NCBI GenBank assembly: GCA_019694435.1
Contig: JAIBBZ010000007.1
Span: 62,001-126,000, forward strand
Reading direction: 5' to 3'
DNA: 64,000 bases
Origin: Pirellulales bacterium
GTDB lineage: Bacteria > Planctomycetota > Planctomycetia > Pirellulales > JAEUIK01
Position 1 is the stretch's first letter; every line of letters begins with the position of its first letter. The notes below the pieces were generated by a model. It worked only from the letters and a program-made list of their open reading frames with translations, made no database searches and was not told the origin of the DNA. Below, piece by piece: positions 38,955 through 47,370 of the stretch. A program made the position numbers and the translations under genes.

Positions 38955-38990
38955 CGGCCCCGGCGAGAACCGCCGGGGCCGCGCGTTTTT
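38955..38990 (+). terminator. Rho-independent terminator of the giant surface-protein gene
   Basis: Perfect 11-bp stem CGGCCCCGGCG/CGCCGGGGCCG (38955-38965 and 38971-38981), 5-base loop, then CGCG and T5 at 38986-38990, starting 28 nt after the stop. It also separates this gene from the convergent redoxin-fusion gene. Confidence 0.9.
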
Positions 38991-39024
38991 CTTCCGGTCG
39001 TCTGGCCGCGCGAGATGGCCAGCG

Positions 39025-40878
39025 TCAGTTGCTGGCCTGGTCCTCGGGCTTGGCCTCGCCGGCGACCGTGCCGGTTTTCGGGTCGATCTGCAGATTGAGC
39101 TGCTCGTCGTCGTTGATCCAGAAGACGAAACCGTTGAACATCTCGTCGATGGTCTGATCGCCGTAGGGCACGACGCGCGTCGGGTCAGGATTGTAGGCGT
39201 TGAACTTCGAGTTGTCGTAATGTGCTACGGCCTCGATGGTCGCGCCGACGGGCAGGTGATTGTTGCAGAGGTAGCCCAACTGCCACTCGAAGTTGTAGTT
39301 CGGAATCTGCAGCAACGTCTCCTTGCGGCCATCGGGATACGTGGCCGTGAACGTCATGTCACGACCGCGCACGTGCATGTGGGTGAACAGCCCCAACAGC
39401 GTCACGTTGTTCTTGAGTTTGAACGAGCCGCTGAGGCCCCACATGGGGTCGAACGGCGCGATCTCCAGGCCGCGCGGGTCGATGATCGCGTGCTGCGTCG
39501 TCTTGTCGACGCGGCCCTTGGCATACTTGAAGCCGACGGAGATCACCGATTCCTCGGGCTTGCCGGTCGTCACGTGATGGATCTGCAGTACCAGGGACGA
39601 TTTGGCAGGAATCCGCAGGGCGACTCTCGGCAATGAAGGATCGTCGTTGCGCAGGTCCATCGGCATGCCGCCGGGCACATAACCGGTGATGAACGTCTCG
39701 GCGCCGGCCTTGAAATCGCCCAGCCCCTTGCCCATCTGGATATAGGCCATGTTGCAGTGATGTACCACGCGGGGGTTGTGGGGCAGGATCTCGATGGCCT
39801 GGACATAGGTGTCGGCCGGGAAGGTGTAGGGCAGCACGACGTAGTCGTACGGAATCAGCCCCTCGGCCTGCACCTTCTTGGGCTTCTTCATCGTGATCTT
39901 CAGGTCCGGCTCGCCGATGCGCCATTCGGTATCGGCAAATTGCAGTGCCGGCGGTGCGTCGGCGGGGTTCCCCTCGGGTGTGCCCGCCTTGACCCAGGCC
40001 GCAACTTTGTCGCGCTCTTGCTGAGTCATGGCCGGGTCGTTGCTGAACTTGTTGTAGCTGGGGCTGGCGTACCAGGGCGGCATTTGCCCGTCGCGCACGA
40101 CTTCGGCAATCATCTCCGCGTGCGTCGACACGTCGTCGTAGCTCACCAGCCCGAACGGCGCCGCGGTGCCCTCGTGATGACACTGCTGGCAACGGGCCTG
40201 CAGAATCGGGGCGATGTCTTTGTGGAACGTGATGGGTGCTTCGAAGCTCGGATCGCGCGGCGCGGTCACCTTGCAGCCGTCGACCGGGGTTTCACTCACC
40301 GCGACCTGCTTCCCGGCGAGCAACTCGTCGACCGCCAGCTTCAGGTCATCGCGCGAGGGCGCCGCTTGCGTCCCGCCGGGGCGGTACTGGTCGTCAATCC
40401 GACCGCGATAGATCAATTGCATCGAGCCGTCGAGCACGGCCACCTGCGGCACCCGTTCGATTCCCAGGGCGCTGCAGACCGAGTGATCCTCGTCCTTGAC
40501 CACGGGGAATTTCAGATCGTTTTCCAAGGCGTGCGCGGCCATCGCCATGACCGTGTCGTTCGGCGAGCAGTAGACGCCTACCAGTTGCACATCGCGCGAC
40601 TCGAAATCAGCGTGCAGCGCCTTGAGCTTGGGCAGATAGCGTTTGGCCACCGGGCAATCGGTGTTCAAAAAGACGAGCACGTACGCGGCATGTTGGCCCA
40701 GATCGCTCAGGCTGCGCTTCAGGTACCGGATGTCCTTGAACTGCAGGCCATCGATCTTGGCGCCGATCTGCGGACGGTCGGCGCTCGCTTCGACCGCCCT
40801 AGCGCGGGAGGCGGTGCCGCTCAGCAGAGCTGCGAGAGTCAACCCAGCAACGAAAATCGACACGCGCGGCATGATCAT
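39025..40878 (-). CDS. Secreted redoxin - haem c - copper-monooxygenase-like fusion protein
   Basis: 617 residues; GGAGG seven bases before ATG 40878 fixes the start. Signal peptide at 1-28. Residues about 35-190 are an AhpC/TSA-type thioredoxin fold with a single Cys in NTDCPVAKRYLP, so not a CxxC thioredoxin. Then one haem-c site CQQCHHEG near 235-242. The C-terminal 300 residues resemble the copper type II ascorbate-dependent monooxygenase fold, with copper-type His in RVVHHCNMA, QIHHVTTG and THMHVRGRD. This three-part architecture occurs in planctomycetes and related bacteria without a known substrate. A periplasmic redox or hydroxylating enzyme is likely; whether the copper sites are complete cannot be judged by eye. 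Confidence 0.8.
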   Translation of the reverse strand: MIMPRVSIFVAGLTLAALLSGTASRARAVEASADRPQIGAKIDGLQFKDIRYLKRSLSDLGQHAAYVLVFLNTDCPVAKRYLPKLKALHADFESRDVQLVGVYCSPNDTVMAMAAHALENDLKFPVVKDEDHSVCSALGIERVPQVAVLDGSMQLIYRGRIDDQYRPGGTQAAPSRDDLKLAVDELLAGKQVAVSETPVDGCKVTAPRDPSFEAPITFHKDIAPILQARCQQCHHEGTAAPFGLVSYDDVSTHAEMIAEVVRDGQMPPWYASPSYNKFSNDPAMTQQERDKVAAWVKAGTPEGNPADAPPALQFADTEWRIGEPDLKITMKKPKKVQAEGLIPYDYVVLPYTFPADTYVQAIEILPHNPRVVHHCNMAYIQMGKGLGDFKAGAETFITGYVPGGMPMDLRNDDPSLPRVALRIPAKSSLVLQIHHVTTGKPEESVISVGFKYAKGRVDKTTQHAIIDPRGLEIAPFDPMWGLSGSFKLKNNVTLLGLFTHMHVRGRDMTFTATYPDGRKETLLQIPNYNFEWQLGYLCNNHLPVGATIEAVAHYDNSKFNAYNPDPTRVVPYGDQTIDEMFNGFVFWINDDEQLNLQIDPKTGTVAGEAKPEDQASN

Positions 40879-41136
40879 CGAGTCCTCCGCTTCCCCGGTT
40901 AACTAACCGATTCACCCTGTGCCGTCTTCATTCGGCGGCCATGGCGATCGGCTGCGAGATAAAATTCGCGCGAACAATCGACCCGCAGGGGTGGTCGGTC
41001 AGAACCGGATGCGTCGCGGGCAGTCGTTCGCTCGTCAAGAAGCGTTATATCAAGGGTGCGATTGCACTTGCAACACAAATCGGCGCTCTGACAGCTGGCA
41101 TTTACCGGGATCTTTCGACGCCGCGGACCGCCATGA

Positions 41137-43515
41137 TCACTGGTTGCTGACCGCAAAAGCGACCTTTTCAATGGTGCCTGAAAACTCGAATACACCCCGG
41201 TCCTTGTAGGCCGGATCGACCGGTGTGATCGAATCTCGCCCAATTTCGAACGGTTCGAGACCGTGCCGGAATGCGGAACGCTCGAGCTGGCCGGTCCCCG
41301 CCGGCTGGCCGTTGACGAACAGGTGGACGGCGCCGCCGCCCAATTTCGATCCGTCAGGAGCAAATTCGAGCTTGATCGCCACTTTGCCCGGCGGCACCTC
41401 GATGGTGCCCGGGATGGTCACATCGGCAATCTCGAAGAACGTGTACCGAAACACGGGCTTGCCCGACTTGATATACAGCGACCATCCGGCCGAAAACGCG
41501 CCGGCGCAGGCAATCACTCCCTCGGCACCTCCCGCCGGAATATCGAGATCGGCGATGAGGGAAAACCCGCGCGGAAAGAGCTGTGGGCCGATCGGCTCGG
41601 GCAGCCAGACCCGGTTACCGAAATATGTCCAACTGGTCGGTGGGTCGCCGGCGACGCGCAATTTGGGGTCCATCCGTTCCGCAAAGCGCGGGTCAAACGG
41701 CAGCACGTCGTACTTTTTGGCTTCCTCCAGGAACTTGGACTGCAGCGCTTGCAGCTTGTCGGGGTGCTTGGCTGCCAGATCGATGGCCTGGCTGAAGTCT
41801 TGCTCGATGTTGTACAGCTCCCAGGGAGCGTCCTCAAAACGCGTGGCCACGGCTCCCCTGTCGAGCGGCGTTCCAAAGCGGCTGCACGCGACCCAGCCGT
41901 CGTGATAGATGGCACGATTGCACTTCATTTCGAAGTACTGGGTAGTGCGCCGGCTCAGGGCATGCGCATCGTCGAAGGTATAGATCATCGAGACGCCTTC
42001 GATGGGCTTTTGCGGGATACCGTCGACCACCTTCGGCTCGGCAATTCCGCTGGCCTCGAGGATCGTGGGCACCACGTCGATCACGTGGTGAAACTGCGTG
42101 CGCTGTTCGCCGCGGGCCTTGATCCGCTTGGGCCAGTGCACGACCAGCGGATTCCGCGTGCCGCCAAAATGGCTGGCGACCTGCTTGGTCCATTGGAAGG
42201 GCGCGTCCATCGCCCACGCCCAGCCGACGGGCACGTGCGGCTCGCTCGAAGGCCCGCCGATTTCATCGAGACGGTTGATCGTGCTCTGCAGCCCCAGGTC
42301 GATTCCTAGCAGGCTGGCCAACTCGCTGAAGGTGCCCTCGAGACCACCCTCGGGACTGGCGCCGTTGTCGCCGACGATGTAGAAGACGAGCGTGTTTTCG
42401 AGCTCGCCGGACGCTTCGAGGCTGTCGAGCAGCCGGCCCACGTGGTGGTCGGTGTGGGCCATATATGCGGCATAGTTCTCCATGAGCCGCAGGTACACGC
42501 GCCGGTTGTCGGCCGGCAGGCTATCCCAAGCCGGGATTTCCTTGGGTCGCGGCGTCAGCCGGGTGCCAGGCGGGATGATGCCCAGTTCCAGTTGCCGCGC
42601 GTGGGTCAGCTCGCGCTGCTTGTCCCAGCCGTAATCGAACTTGCCGCGGTACTTGTCGCGCCAGGACTTGGGCACATGGTGCGGCGCATGCACGGCACCG
42701 GTGCTGAAGTAGCAGAACCACGGCTTGTCGCGATCGGCGGCCCGCACATTGTTGGTCCAGGCAATCGCCTCGTCGGTCATGTCCTCGGTGAAATGATACC
42801 CCTGCTCAGGCGTCTTGGGCGCCAGGACGGACGAGGTGTTGCGATACAGCGTGGGGTAGTACTGGTGCGCCTCGCCCTGGTTGAAGCCGTAGAAATACTC
42901 GAACCCCAGGCCCGTCGGCCAGCGGTCGAACGGACCTGCCGGGCTGATGTCGCGTTCGGGCGTGTTGTGCCATTTGCCGAACATCGCCGTGGCATAGCCG
43001 TTGTCACACAAGATCCGGGAAACGAGCGCGGTGCTTTTCGGAATGATGCCCGTGTAGCCCGGGTAGCCGGTGCCCATTTCGATGATCACGCCGGTGCCGC
43101 AGGAGTGGTGATTGCGGCCGGCCAACAGCGCGGCGCGCGTCGGGCTGCACAACGCGGTGGTGTGGAACCGGGTGTACTTCAGGCCGTTGCTGGCCAGCTT
43201 GTCCAGATGTGGCGTCGGCACCGGCCCGCCGAACGTCGAGCACATGCCAAAGCCCACGTCGTCCAACAAGATGATCAATACATTCGGGCTGCCCTTGGGA
43301 GCCTTGAGCGGCAAGGGGTAGCTGGGCTTCGAGTCGAGGTAGCTCTCTTCAATCTTGCCCGTGAATGGAGGGTCGGGCTGCGGCAGATCGACCGCCGTCG
43401 ATGCTTCTTCCGCCCCGGCCAGGATGCCTTGCGGCAGCGATCCGAATAGCCAGCCGCCGGCCAGGGCCAAGCACAGAACCAGCGGAACAGTCAGGTTTTT
43501 GTGGGCGCGCAACAT
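41137..43515 (-). CDS. Secreted arylsulfatase (formylglycine type)
   Basis: 792 residues; GGAG lies ten bases before ATG 43515. Signal peptide near 7-35. The metal-binding start of the alkaline-phosphatase superfamily is NVLIILLDDVGFG; the sulfatase signature CSPTRAALLAGRNHH has Cys123 as the residue oxidised to formylglycine. GDNGASPEGG and the substrate-side HFGGTRNP fit a type I sulfatase. The C-terminal 200 residues add a beta-sandwich (KVAIKLEFAPDG, HLFVNGQPAGTG). It would hydrolyse sulfate esters, plausibly on algal polysaccharides as in other planctomycetes. No formylglycine-generating enzyme is in the window. Confidence 0.9.
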   Translation of the reverse strand: MLRAHKNLTVPLVLCLALAGGWLFGSLPQGILAGAEEASTAVDLPQPDPPFTGKIEESYLDSKPSYPLPLKAPKGSPNVLIILLDDVGFGMCSTFGGPVPTPHLDKLASNGLKYTRFHTTALCSPTRAALLAGRNHHSCGTGVIIEMGTGYPGYTGIIPKSTALVSRILCDNGYATAMFGKWHNTPERDISPAGPFDRWPTGLGFEYFYGFNQGEAHQYYPTLYRNTSSVLAPKTPEQGYHFTEDMTDEAIAWTNNVRAADRDKPWFCYFSTGAVHAPHHVPKSWRDKYRGKFDYGWDKQRELTHARQLELGIIPPGTRLTPRPKEIPAWDSLPADNRRVYLRLMENYAAYMAHTDHHVGRLLDSLEASGELENTLVFYIVGDNGASPEGGLEGTFSELASLLGIDLGLQSTINRLDEIGGPSSEPHVPVGWAWAMDAPFQWTKQVASHFGGTRNPLVVHWPKRIKARGEQRTQFHHVIDVVPTILEASGIAEPKVVDGIPQKPIEGVSMIYTFDDAHALSRRTTQYFEMKCNRAIYHDGWVACSRFGTPLDRGAVATRFEDAPWELYNIEQDFSQAIDLAAKHPDKLQALQSKFLEEAKKYDVLPFDPRFAERMDPKLRVAGDPPTSWTYFGNRVWLPEPIGPQLFPRGFSLIADLDIPAGGAEGVIACAGAFSAGWSLYIKSGKPVFRYTFFEIADVTIPGTIEVPPGKVAIKLEFAPDGSKLGGGAVHLFVNGQPAGTGQLERSAFRHGLEPFEIGRDSITPVDPAYKDRGVFEFSGTIEKVAFAVSNQ

Positions 43516-43679
43516 GTTGTATCACTCCAGCAAATTGCCAGAACGAAGATCGACGTACCGTCTTGCCCGTTAGGATTCTAGCGATGGGCCGGAGCTTGCC
43601 GCCACAAAGAGAAAAAAGTAGCGGCCAAGTGCTCGGAGCAGGTTGCCCGCGGCGATGTGGTCGCGGGGCGGGCCGAGGG

Positions 43680-44828
43680 TCACGGCAACTCTTGAGCCAG
43701 CAGCCAATCCTCGAGCACGATGTGTTCGATGAATGGCGCCCGCAGAATGGCGGATTTGGACGAGATCAGGTTCGTGAGCCAGGGGCGTTTGCGGGCGATG
43801 CCGGACATTGCCCGCAGACCAAAGCTGTTGAGCGAGCGGCGCTTGAGCTGGCCGGTGACGTTATCCGAGAGTCGCTTGAACGTGGCCGGGATCAGGTTGG
43901 GAGTCGGCCCGACGTGGATGATCAGGTCCACGCCCGAAGCGAGCGTTTCGTAGAGGACGTCCCACAGCTTCTGGGGATGGTCGATCCAGCGGTTGAGGAT
44001 TTCGCGGCTGTTGAAGTCGTTGTAGCTCATCTTGCCGGTGACGCAGGAGATGATCGGCGGCTTGGGCGTGGTGAAGCCGCCGCCCATGGTGTGCTGCATC
44101 ACGGCCGCACGGTTGGGCACTCCGCGCTGCCACAGAATCGGCGTGTGCAGCGGCGGCCAGGTGTGTGAATTCTTGCGCAGGTGCACCTTTTCCGGCAGCG
44201 TGTCGTGCATGCGCTCGGAAAACATTTCGAGCGTCTTACCCTGGCCCAGCAACAGCACCGTATTGGGTGACAGGTAGGAACTGATCGAGATCACCCCCTG
44301 CCCTTCGCTGTTGATCAGCAGACACAAGCGTTCGACTTCGTGAAAGCTCAACGCCGGGCCGCGCGAAAACAACACCCCCATCGTCGTGTCCTGGGCCAGC
44401 TCGGCACATTCCCGGGCCAGGCTCAGCGGGGCCGGCAGGATGTCTTCGAGCCGGTAGACGCCCGAGGCGATCAAGGCCACGACTTCGCCCAGGCTGTAGC
44501 CCAAGGCGAATTTGGCTTTGAAGTAAGAAATGTCGAAGAACTGCTCCAACAACCGCACGTGAGCCAACTCGACGGCCGCGATCAGGGCCATGTCGATCGG
44601 AAACACCTCGGGCGTCGAAGGCCGGCCCGAACGCACGTGGTCGATCAGGTTGACTTCTTCATGCAGGCAATCGGAACAAATCCTCGAGGCCTCGCTCAAC
44701 TGCTCGGCCATGACCGAACCAAAGACCCGGTGTTCGAGCAGTTCCTTGGTGCGGCCAAGGTTTTCGACGTTGTAGCCGCGGAACGCGAAGGCCGTGTTCG
44801 ACAGTCGTTCGCGCAGATCGGTTGCCAT
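43680..44828 (-). CDS. FabD-like acyltransferase (malonyl-CoA:ACP transacylase-type fold)
   Basis: 382 residues from ATG 44828. The acyltransferase nucleophile motif is GYSLGEV (Ser112) after FKAKFALG, and a catalytic His fits PLHTPILWQ near 225. The fold order matches FabD and polyketide AT domains, but the N-terminal GQG oxyanion motif of FabD is not evident and the protein is longer than FabD (about 310). No ketosynthase, ACP or other fatty-acid gene adjoins it, so it is probably not the housekeeping FabD. It is divergent from the H4MPT operon, about 320 nt away. Confidence 0.65.
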   Translation of the reverse strand: MATDLRERLSNTAFAFRGYNVENLGRTKELLEHRVFGSVMAEQLSEASRICSDCLHEEVNLIDHVRSGRPSTPEVFPIDMALIAAVELAHVRLLEQFFDISYFKAKFALGYSLGEVVALIASGVYRLEDILPAPLSLARECAELAQDTTMGVLFSRGPALSFHEVERLCLLINSEGQGVISISSYLSPNTVLLLGQGKTLEMFSERMHDTLPEKVHLRKNSHTWPPLHTPILWQRGVPNRAAVMQHTMGGGFTTPKPPIISCVTGKMSYNDFNSREILNRWIDHPQKLWDVLYETLASGVDLIIHVGPTPNLIPATFKRLSDNVTGQLKRRSLNSFGLRAMSGIARKRPWLTNLISSKSAILRAPFIEHIVLEDWLLAQELP

Positions 44829-45152
44829 GAGCTTCGTGCCCCCGGGAGAGGGAATTAGGCCAGCCATCCGGCTCAGCCCGGCTCGGTAAGGCGCGGGTCG
44901 AGCACGAACTCGCCGGTGAAAGGGAGTCGACAGGCCCGGCGAGCGATCGCCCGGGCAGAAATATCTCTTTCGACGCTAACTACGTAATCGGCTTCTCGCA
45001 AGGACCGCGCGCAGTCGGCGGCGTTCGGGACGTTTTTTCTACCAGCTTGTTCGGCCGAGGGCGCACGACTACAAACGACAGAAGCTAGTGAAATCCTCGT
45101 CTTTTGCCCCCCCTTGCATCCCCAAACTCGTTGCGCGGAGCCCGTCATCGCC
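44829..45152. other. Divergent intergenic region before the H4MPT operon
   Basis: About 320 bases with no credible gene. It should hold the promoters of the FabD-like gene (leftward) and of the operon starting at 45153. It contains a T6 run and a C7 run, but no hairpin or operator I can support. Confidence 0.4.
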
Positions 45153-45929
45153 TTGCAATCGGCCCAACCCCAACCTGAGCTGCGGGGGCAAGCAGCGGTC
45201 ATCACCGGGGCCACCTCGGGAATTGGCCGCGCCATCGCCCTCGAACTCGCCCGAGCAGGTGCGGATATCTTCGTTCACGGGCGCTCCTCGCCCGAGCGGC
45301 TGGCCAGTTTGCGCGCCGCGGTCGAAGCCTTAGGTGCGCGAGTCGAGGGGCTCTTGGCGGACCTGGCCGACGAACGGGGGCAGGACACGCTCGTCCAAGG
45401 GGCCTTTGCCTGGCGACCCGACTTGTCCATCTGGATCAACAACGCCGGGGTCGACGTGCTGACGGGGGCCAATCGGGAATTGCCCTACGAGCAGAAGCTG
45501 GCGGCGTTGTGGCGCGTCGACGTTGCCGCCACGATCCGCCTGACGCGCGCCGTGGGCCAACGCCTCGCCGCGGCCGCCGGCGGCGTGATCCTGAACATGG
45601 GTTGGGACCAGGCCGAGCACGGAATGGGTGGCGACAGCGGCGAATTGTTTGCCGCCTCGAAGGGAGCCGTGATCGCCTTCACGCGCAGCGCGGCGCTCTC
45701 ACTGTCGCCCAAGGTGCGAGTCAATTGCCTGGCCCCGGGCTGGATCAAGACGGCCTGGGGAGAGCAGGCCTCGGACTATTGGCAGCAGCGGGCCATCAAA
45801 GAAAGCCAGTTGGCCCGCTGGGGTACGCCGGAAGACGTGGCCCGGGTGGCCCGCTGGCTGGTCTCGCCCGGTGCGGCCTACGTGCATGGCCAGGTCGTCG
45901 CGATCAACGGCGGGCCGAAAGCGATTTGA
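45153..45929 (+). CDS. SDR-fold protein lacking catalytic Tyr and Ser (first gene of H4MPT operon)
   Basis: 258 residues. No ATG is available near the N-terminus; TTG 45153 with GGAG upstream is preferred, and TTG 45114 is an alternative. The Rossmann motif TGATSGIG (18-25) and NNAG are intact, so NAD(P) binding is likely. At the catalytic site the YxxxK motif reads FAASK (Phe166, Lys170), and the strand that normally carries Ser reads ILNMGWDQ. It therefore lacks the usual Ser-Tyr pair. It may use another acid, bind a cofactor only, or act on a pterin like PTR1/FolM; the last idea rests only on its position 10 nt before the dihydropteroate-synthase-like gene. Confidence 0.75.
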   Translation: MQSAQPQPELRGQAAVITGATSGIGRAIALELARAGADIFVHGRSSPERLASLRAAVEALGARVEGLLADLADERGQDTLVQGAFAWRPDLSIWINNAGVDVLTGANRELPYEQKLAALWRVDVAATIRLTRAVGQRLAAAAGGVILNMGWDQAEHGMGGDSGELFAASKGAVIAFTRSAALSLSPKVRVNCLAPGWIKTAWGEQASDYWQQRAIKESQLARWGTPEDVARVARWLVSPGAAYVHGQVVAINGGPKAI

Positions 45930-45939
45930 GCGGCCAGCG

Positions 45940-47370
45940 ATGCCACGCGAGCACATCCACTTTGTCACCGGGCGTCTGGCCGAGCCCTTGCTGCGGCGCG
46001 TGCTTGAAGAGCTTGCGCCGCGCGCCGGTTTCGAATACACGATCGACGTACTCAAGATTTCGGTGGCGGCTTTGCTGTCGACCGAATGGGTCGCTCCCCG
46101 GGTCAGCGTGCCCCCGGGCGCGGCGCGGGTCGTTCTGCCGGGCTACTGTAGTGGCGATCTGGTGTTGGTACGCGCCGCGGCGGGCGTCGACGTGGTGCGC
46201 GGACCCAAGGACCTGCGCCGGCTGCCGGAATGGTTTGGCGGTGGTGAGACAGCCGCGCCGAGCGCCTACGGCGAGTATGACATCGAGATCCTGGCCGAAA
46301 TTAATCACGCCAACCGGTTGGATCGTGAAACGCTCCTCAGCCAGGCGGCCGACCTGCGCGAGTCGGGCGCCGACGTGATCGACGTCGGATGCACGCCGGG
46401 CGAGCCCTGGTCGGCTGTGGGCGATGCCATTCGGGCCTTGCGCGATGCCGGCCATCGCATCGCGATCGACAGCTTCGATCCGCAGGAAGTCGCCGCGGCC
46501 GTGCGATCTGGCGCGGAGCTGGTGTTGTCCGTCAATGCGACGAATCGGCAGGCTGCCGCCGACTGGGGCGTCGAGGTCGTGGCGGTGCCGGACGTGCCGG
46601 CCGATCTTGCGGGGCTCGACGCGACCGTTCAGTTGCTCGACGCGCAGCGTGTGCCCTACCGTGTCGATCCGATCTTGGAGCCGATTGGCTTTGGCTTTGC
46701 CGCGAGCTTGCAGCGCTATTTCGAGGTGCGTCGCCGCTGGCCCCACGTCGAGATGCTGATGGGCATCGGCAACCTCACCGAGCTGACCGACGTCGATTCG
46801 GCGGGTGTCAACGTATTGCTGTTGGCCATTTGCCAGGAGCTGGGCATTCGTAGCGTGTTGACGACGCAGGTGATCAACTGGGCTCGCGGCTCGGTGCGCG
46901 AATGCGACCTGGCGCGGCGGCTGGTGCACTATGCCGTCGAAGAGCGGGCCCTGCCCAAGCACGTCGAGCCGCGGTTGGTCATGCTGCGCGATCCTCGGGT
47001 GTTGCGCTATGGCACGGCCGCGCTGGAGGCCATGGCCGAACAGATCAAGGACTACAACTTTCGCTTGTTTGCCGAAGACGGCCAGTTGCACGCGTTGGCC
47101 GGGGGCCAATTGTTCAGCGACGACGACCCTTTCGCCTTGTTCGCGCGAATGGTGGCCGCTTCTCCCAAGCCGCTGACGGCCGATCACGCCTTTTACTTGG
47201 GCTACGAGCTGTCCAAGGCTGTCACCGCTTTGACGCTCGGTAAGGACTACCGGCAGGACCAGGCGCTCGATTGGGGGCTGCTGACGCGACCCGAGAAGCC
47301 GCATCGCCAACGCCCGCACGATGGACAGGGCGCGCGCGAGGACGCCGGTGGCGAGGAGACGCCGCCGTGA
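45940..47370 (+). CDS. Dihydropteroate-synthase-like protein of H4MPT biosynthesis (DUF6513 + pterin-binding domain)
   Basis: 476 residues from ATG 45940. The N-terminal 115 residues (HIHFVTGRLAEPLLRRVL, VLPGYCSGDL) match the DUF6513-type domain. The rest is a TIM-barrel pterin-binding domain (AEINHANRL, GADVIDVGCTPGE, IAIDSFDPQEV, LVLSVNATN, MGIGNLTELTD). Proteins of this form occur with methylotrophy and H4MPT genes rather than with folate synthesis. It probably condenses the pterin pyrophosphate with beta-RFA-phosphate or a related step; the exact reaction is not proven for bacteria. Its stop overlaps the GTG of pabB (GTGA). Confidence 0.75.
   Translation: MPREHIHFVTGRLAEPLLRRVLEELAPRAGFEYTIDVLKISVAALLSTEWVAPRVSVPPGAARVVLPGYCSGDLVLVRAAAGVDVVRGPKDLRRLPEWFGGGETAAPSAYGEYDIEILAEINHANRLDRETLLSQAADLRESGADVIDVGCTPGEPWSAVGDAIRALRDAGHRIAIDSFDPQEVAAAVRSGAELVLSVNATNRQAAADWGVEVVAVPDVPADLAGLDATVQLLDAQRVPYRVDPILEPIGFGFAASLQRYFEVRRRWPHVEMLMGIGNLTELTDVDSAGVNVLLLAICQELGIRSVLTTQVINWARGSVRECDLARRLVHYAVEERALPKHVEPRLVMLRDPRVLRYGTAALEAMAEQIKDYNFRLFAEDGQLHALAGGQLFSDDDPFALFARMVAASPKPLTADHAFYLGYELSKAVTALTLGKDYRQDQALDWGLLTRPEKPHRQRPHDGQGAREDAGGEETPP

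Noticed and set aside
45904-47319. A 471-codon minus-strand frame opposite the DHPS-like gene
   Set aside because: No motif and no start signal; the plus frame belongs to a coherent operon.
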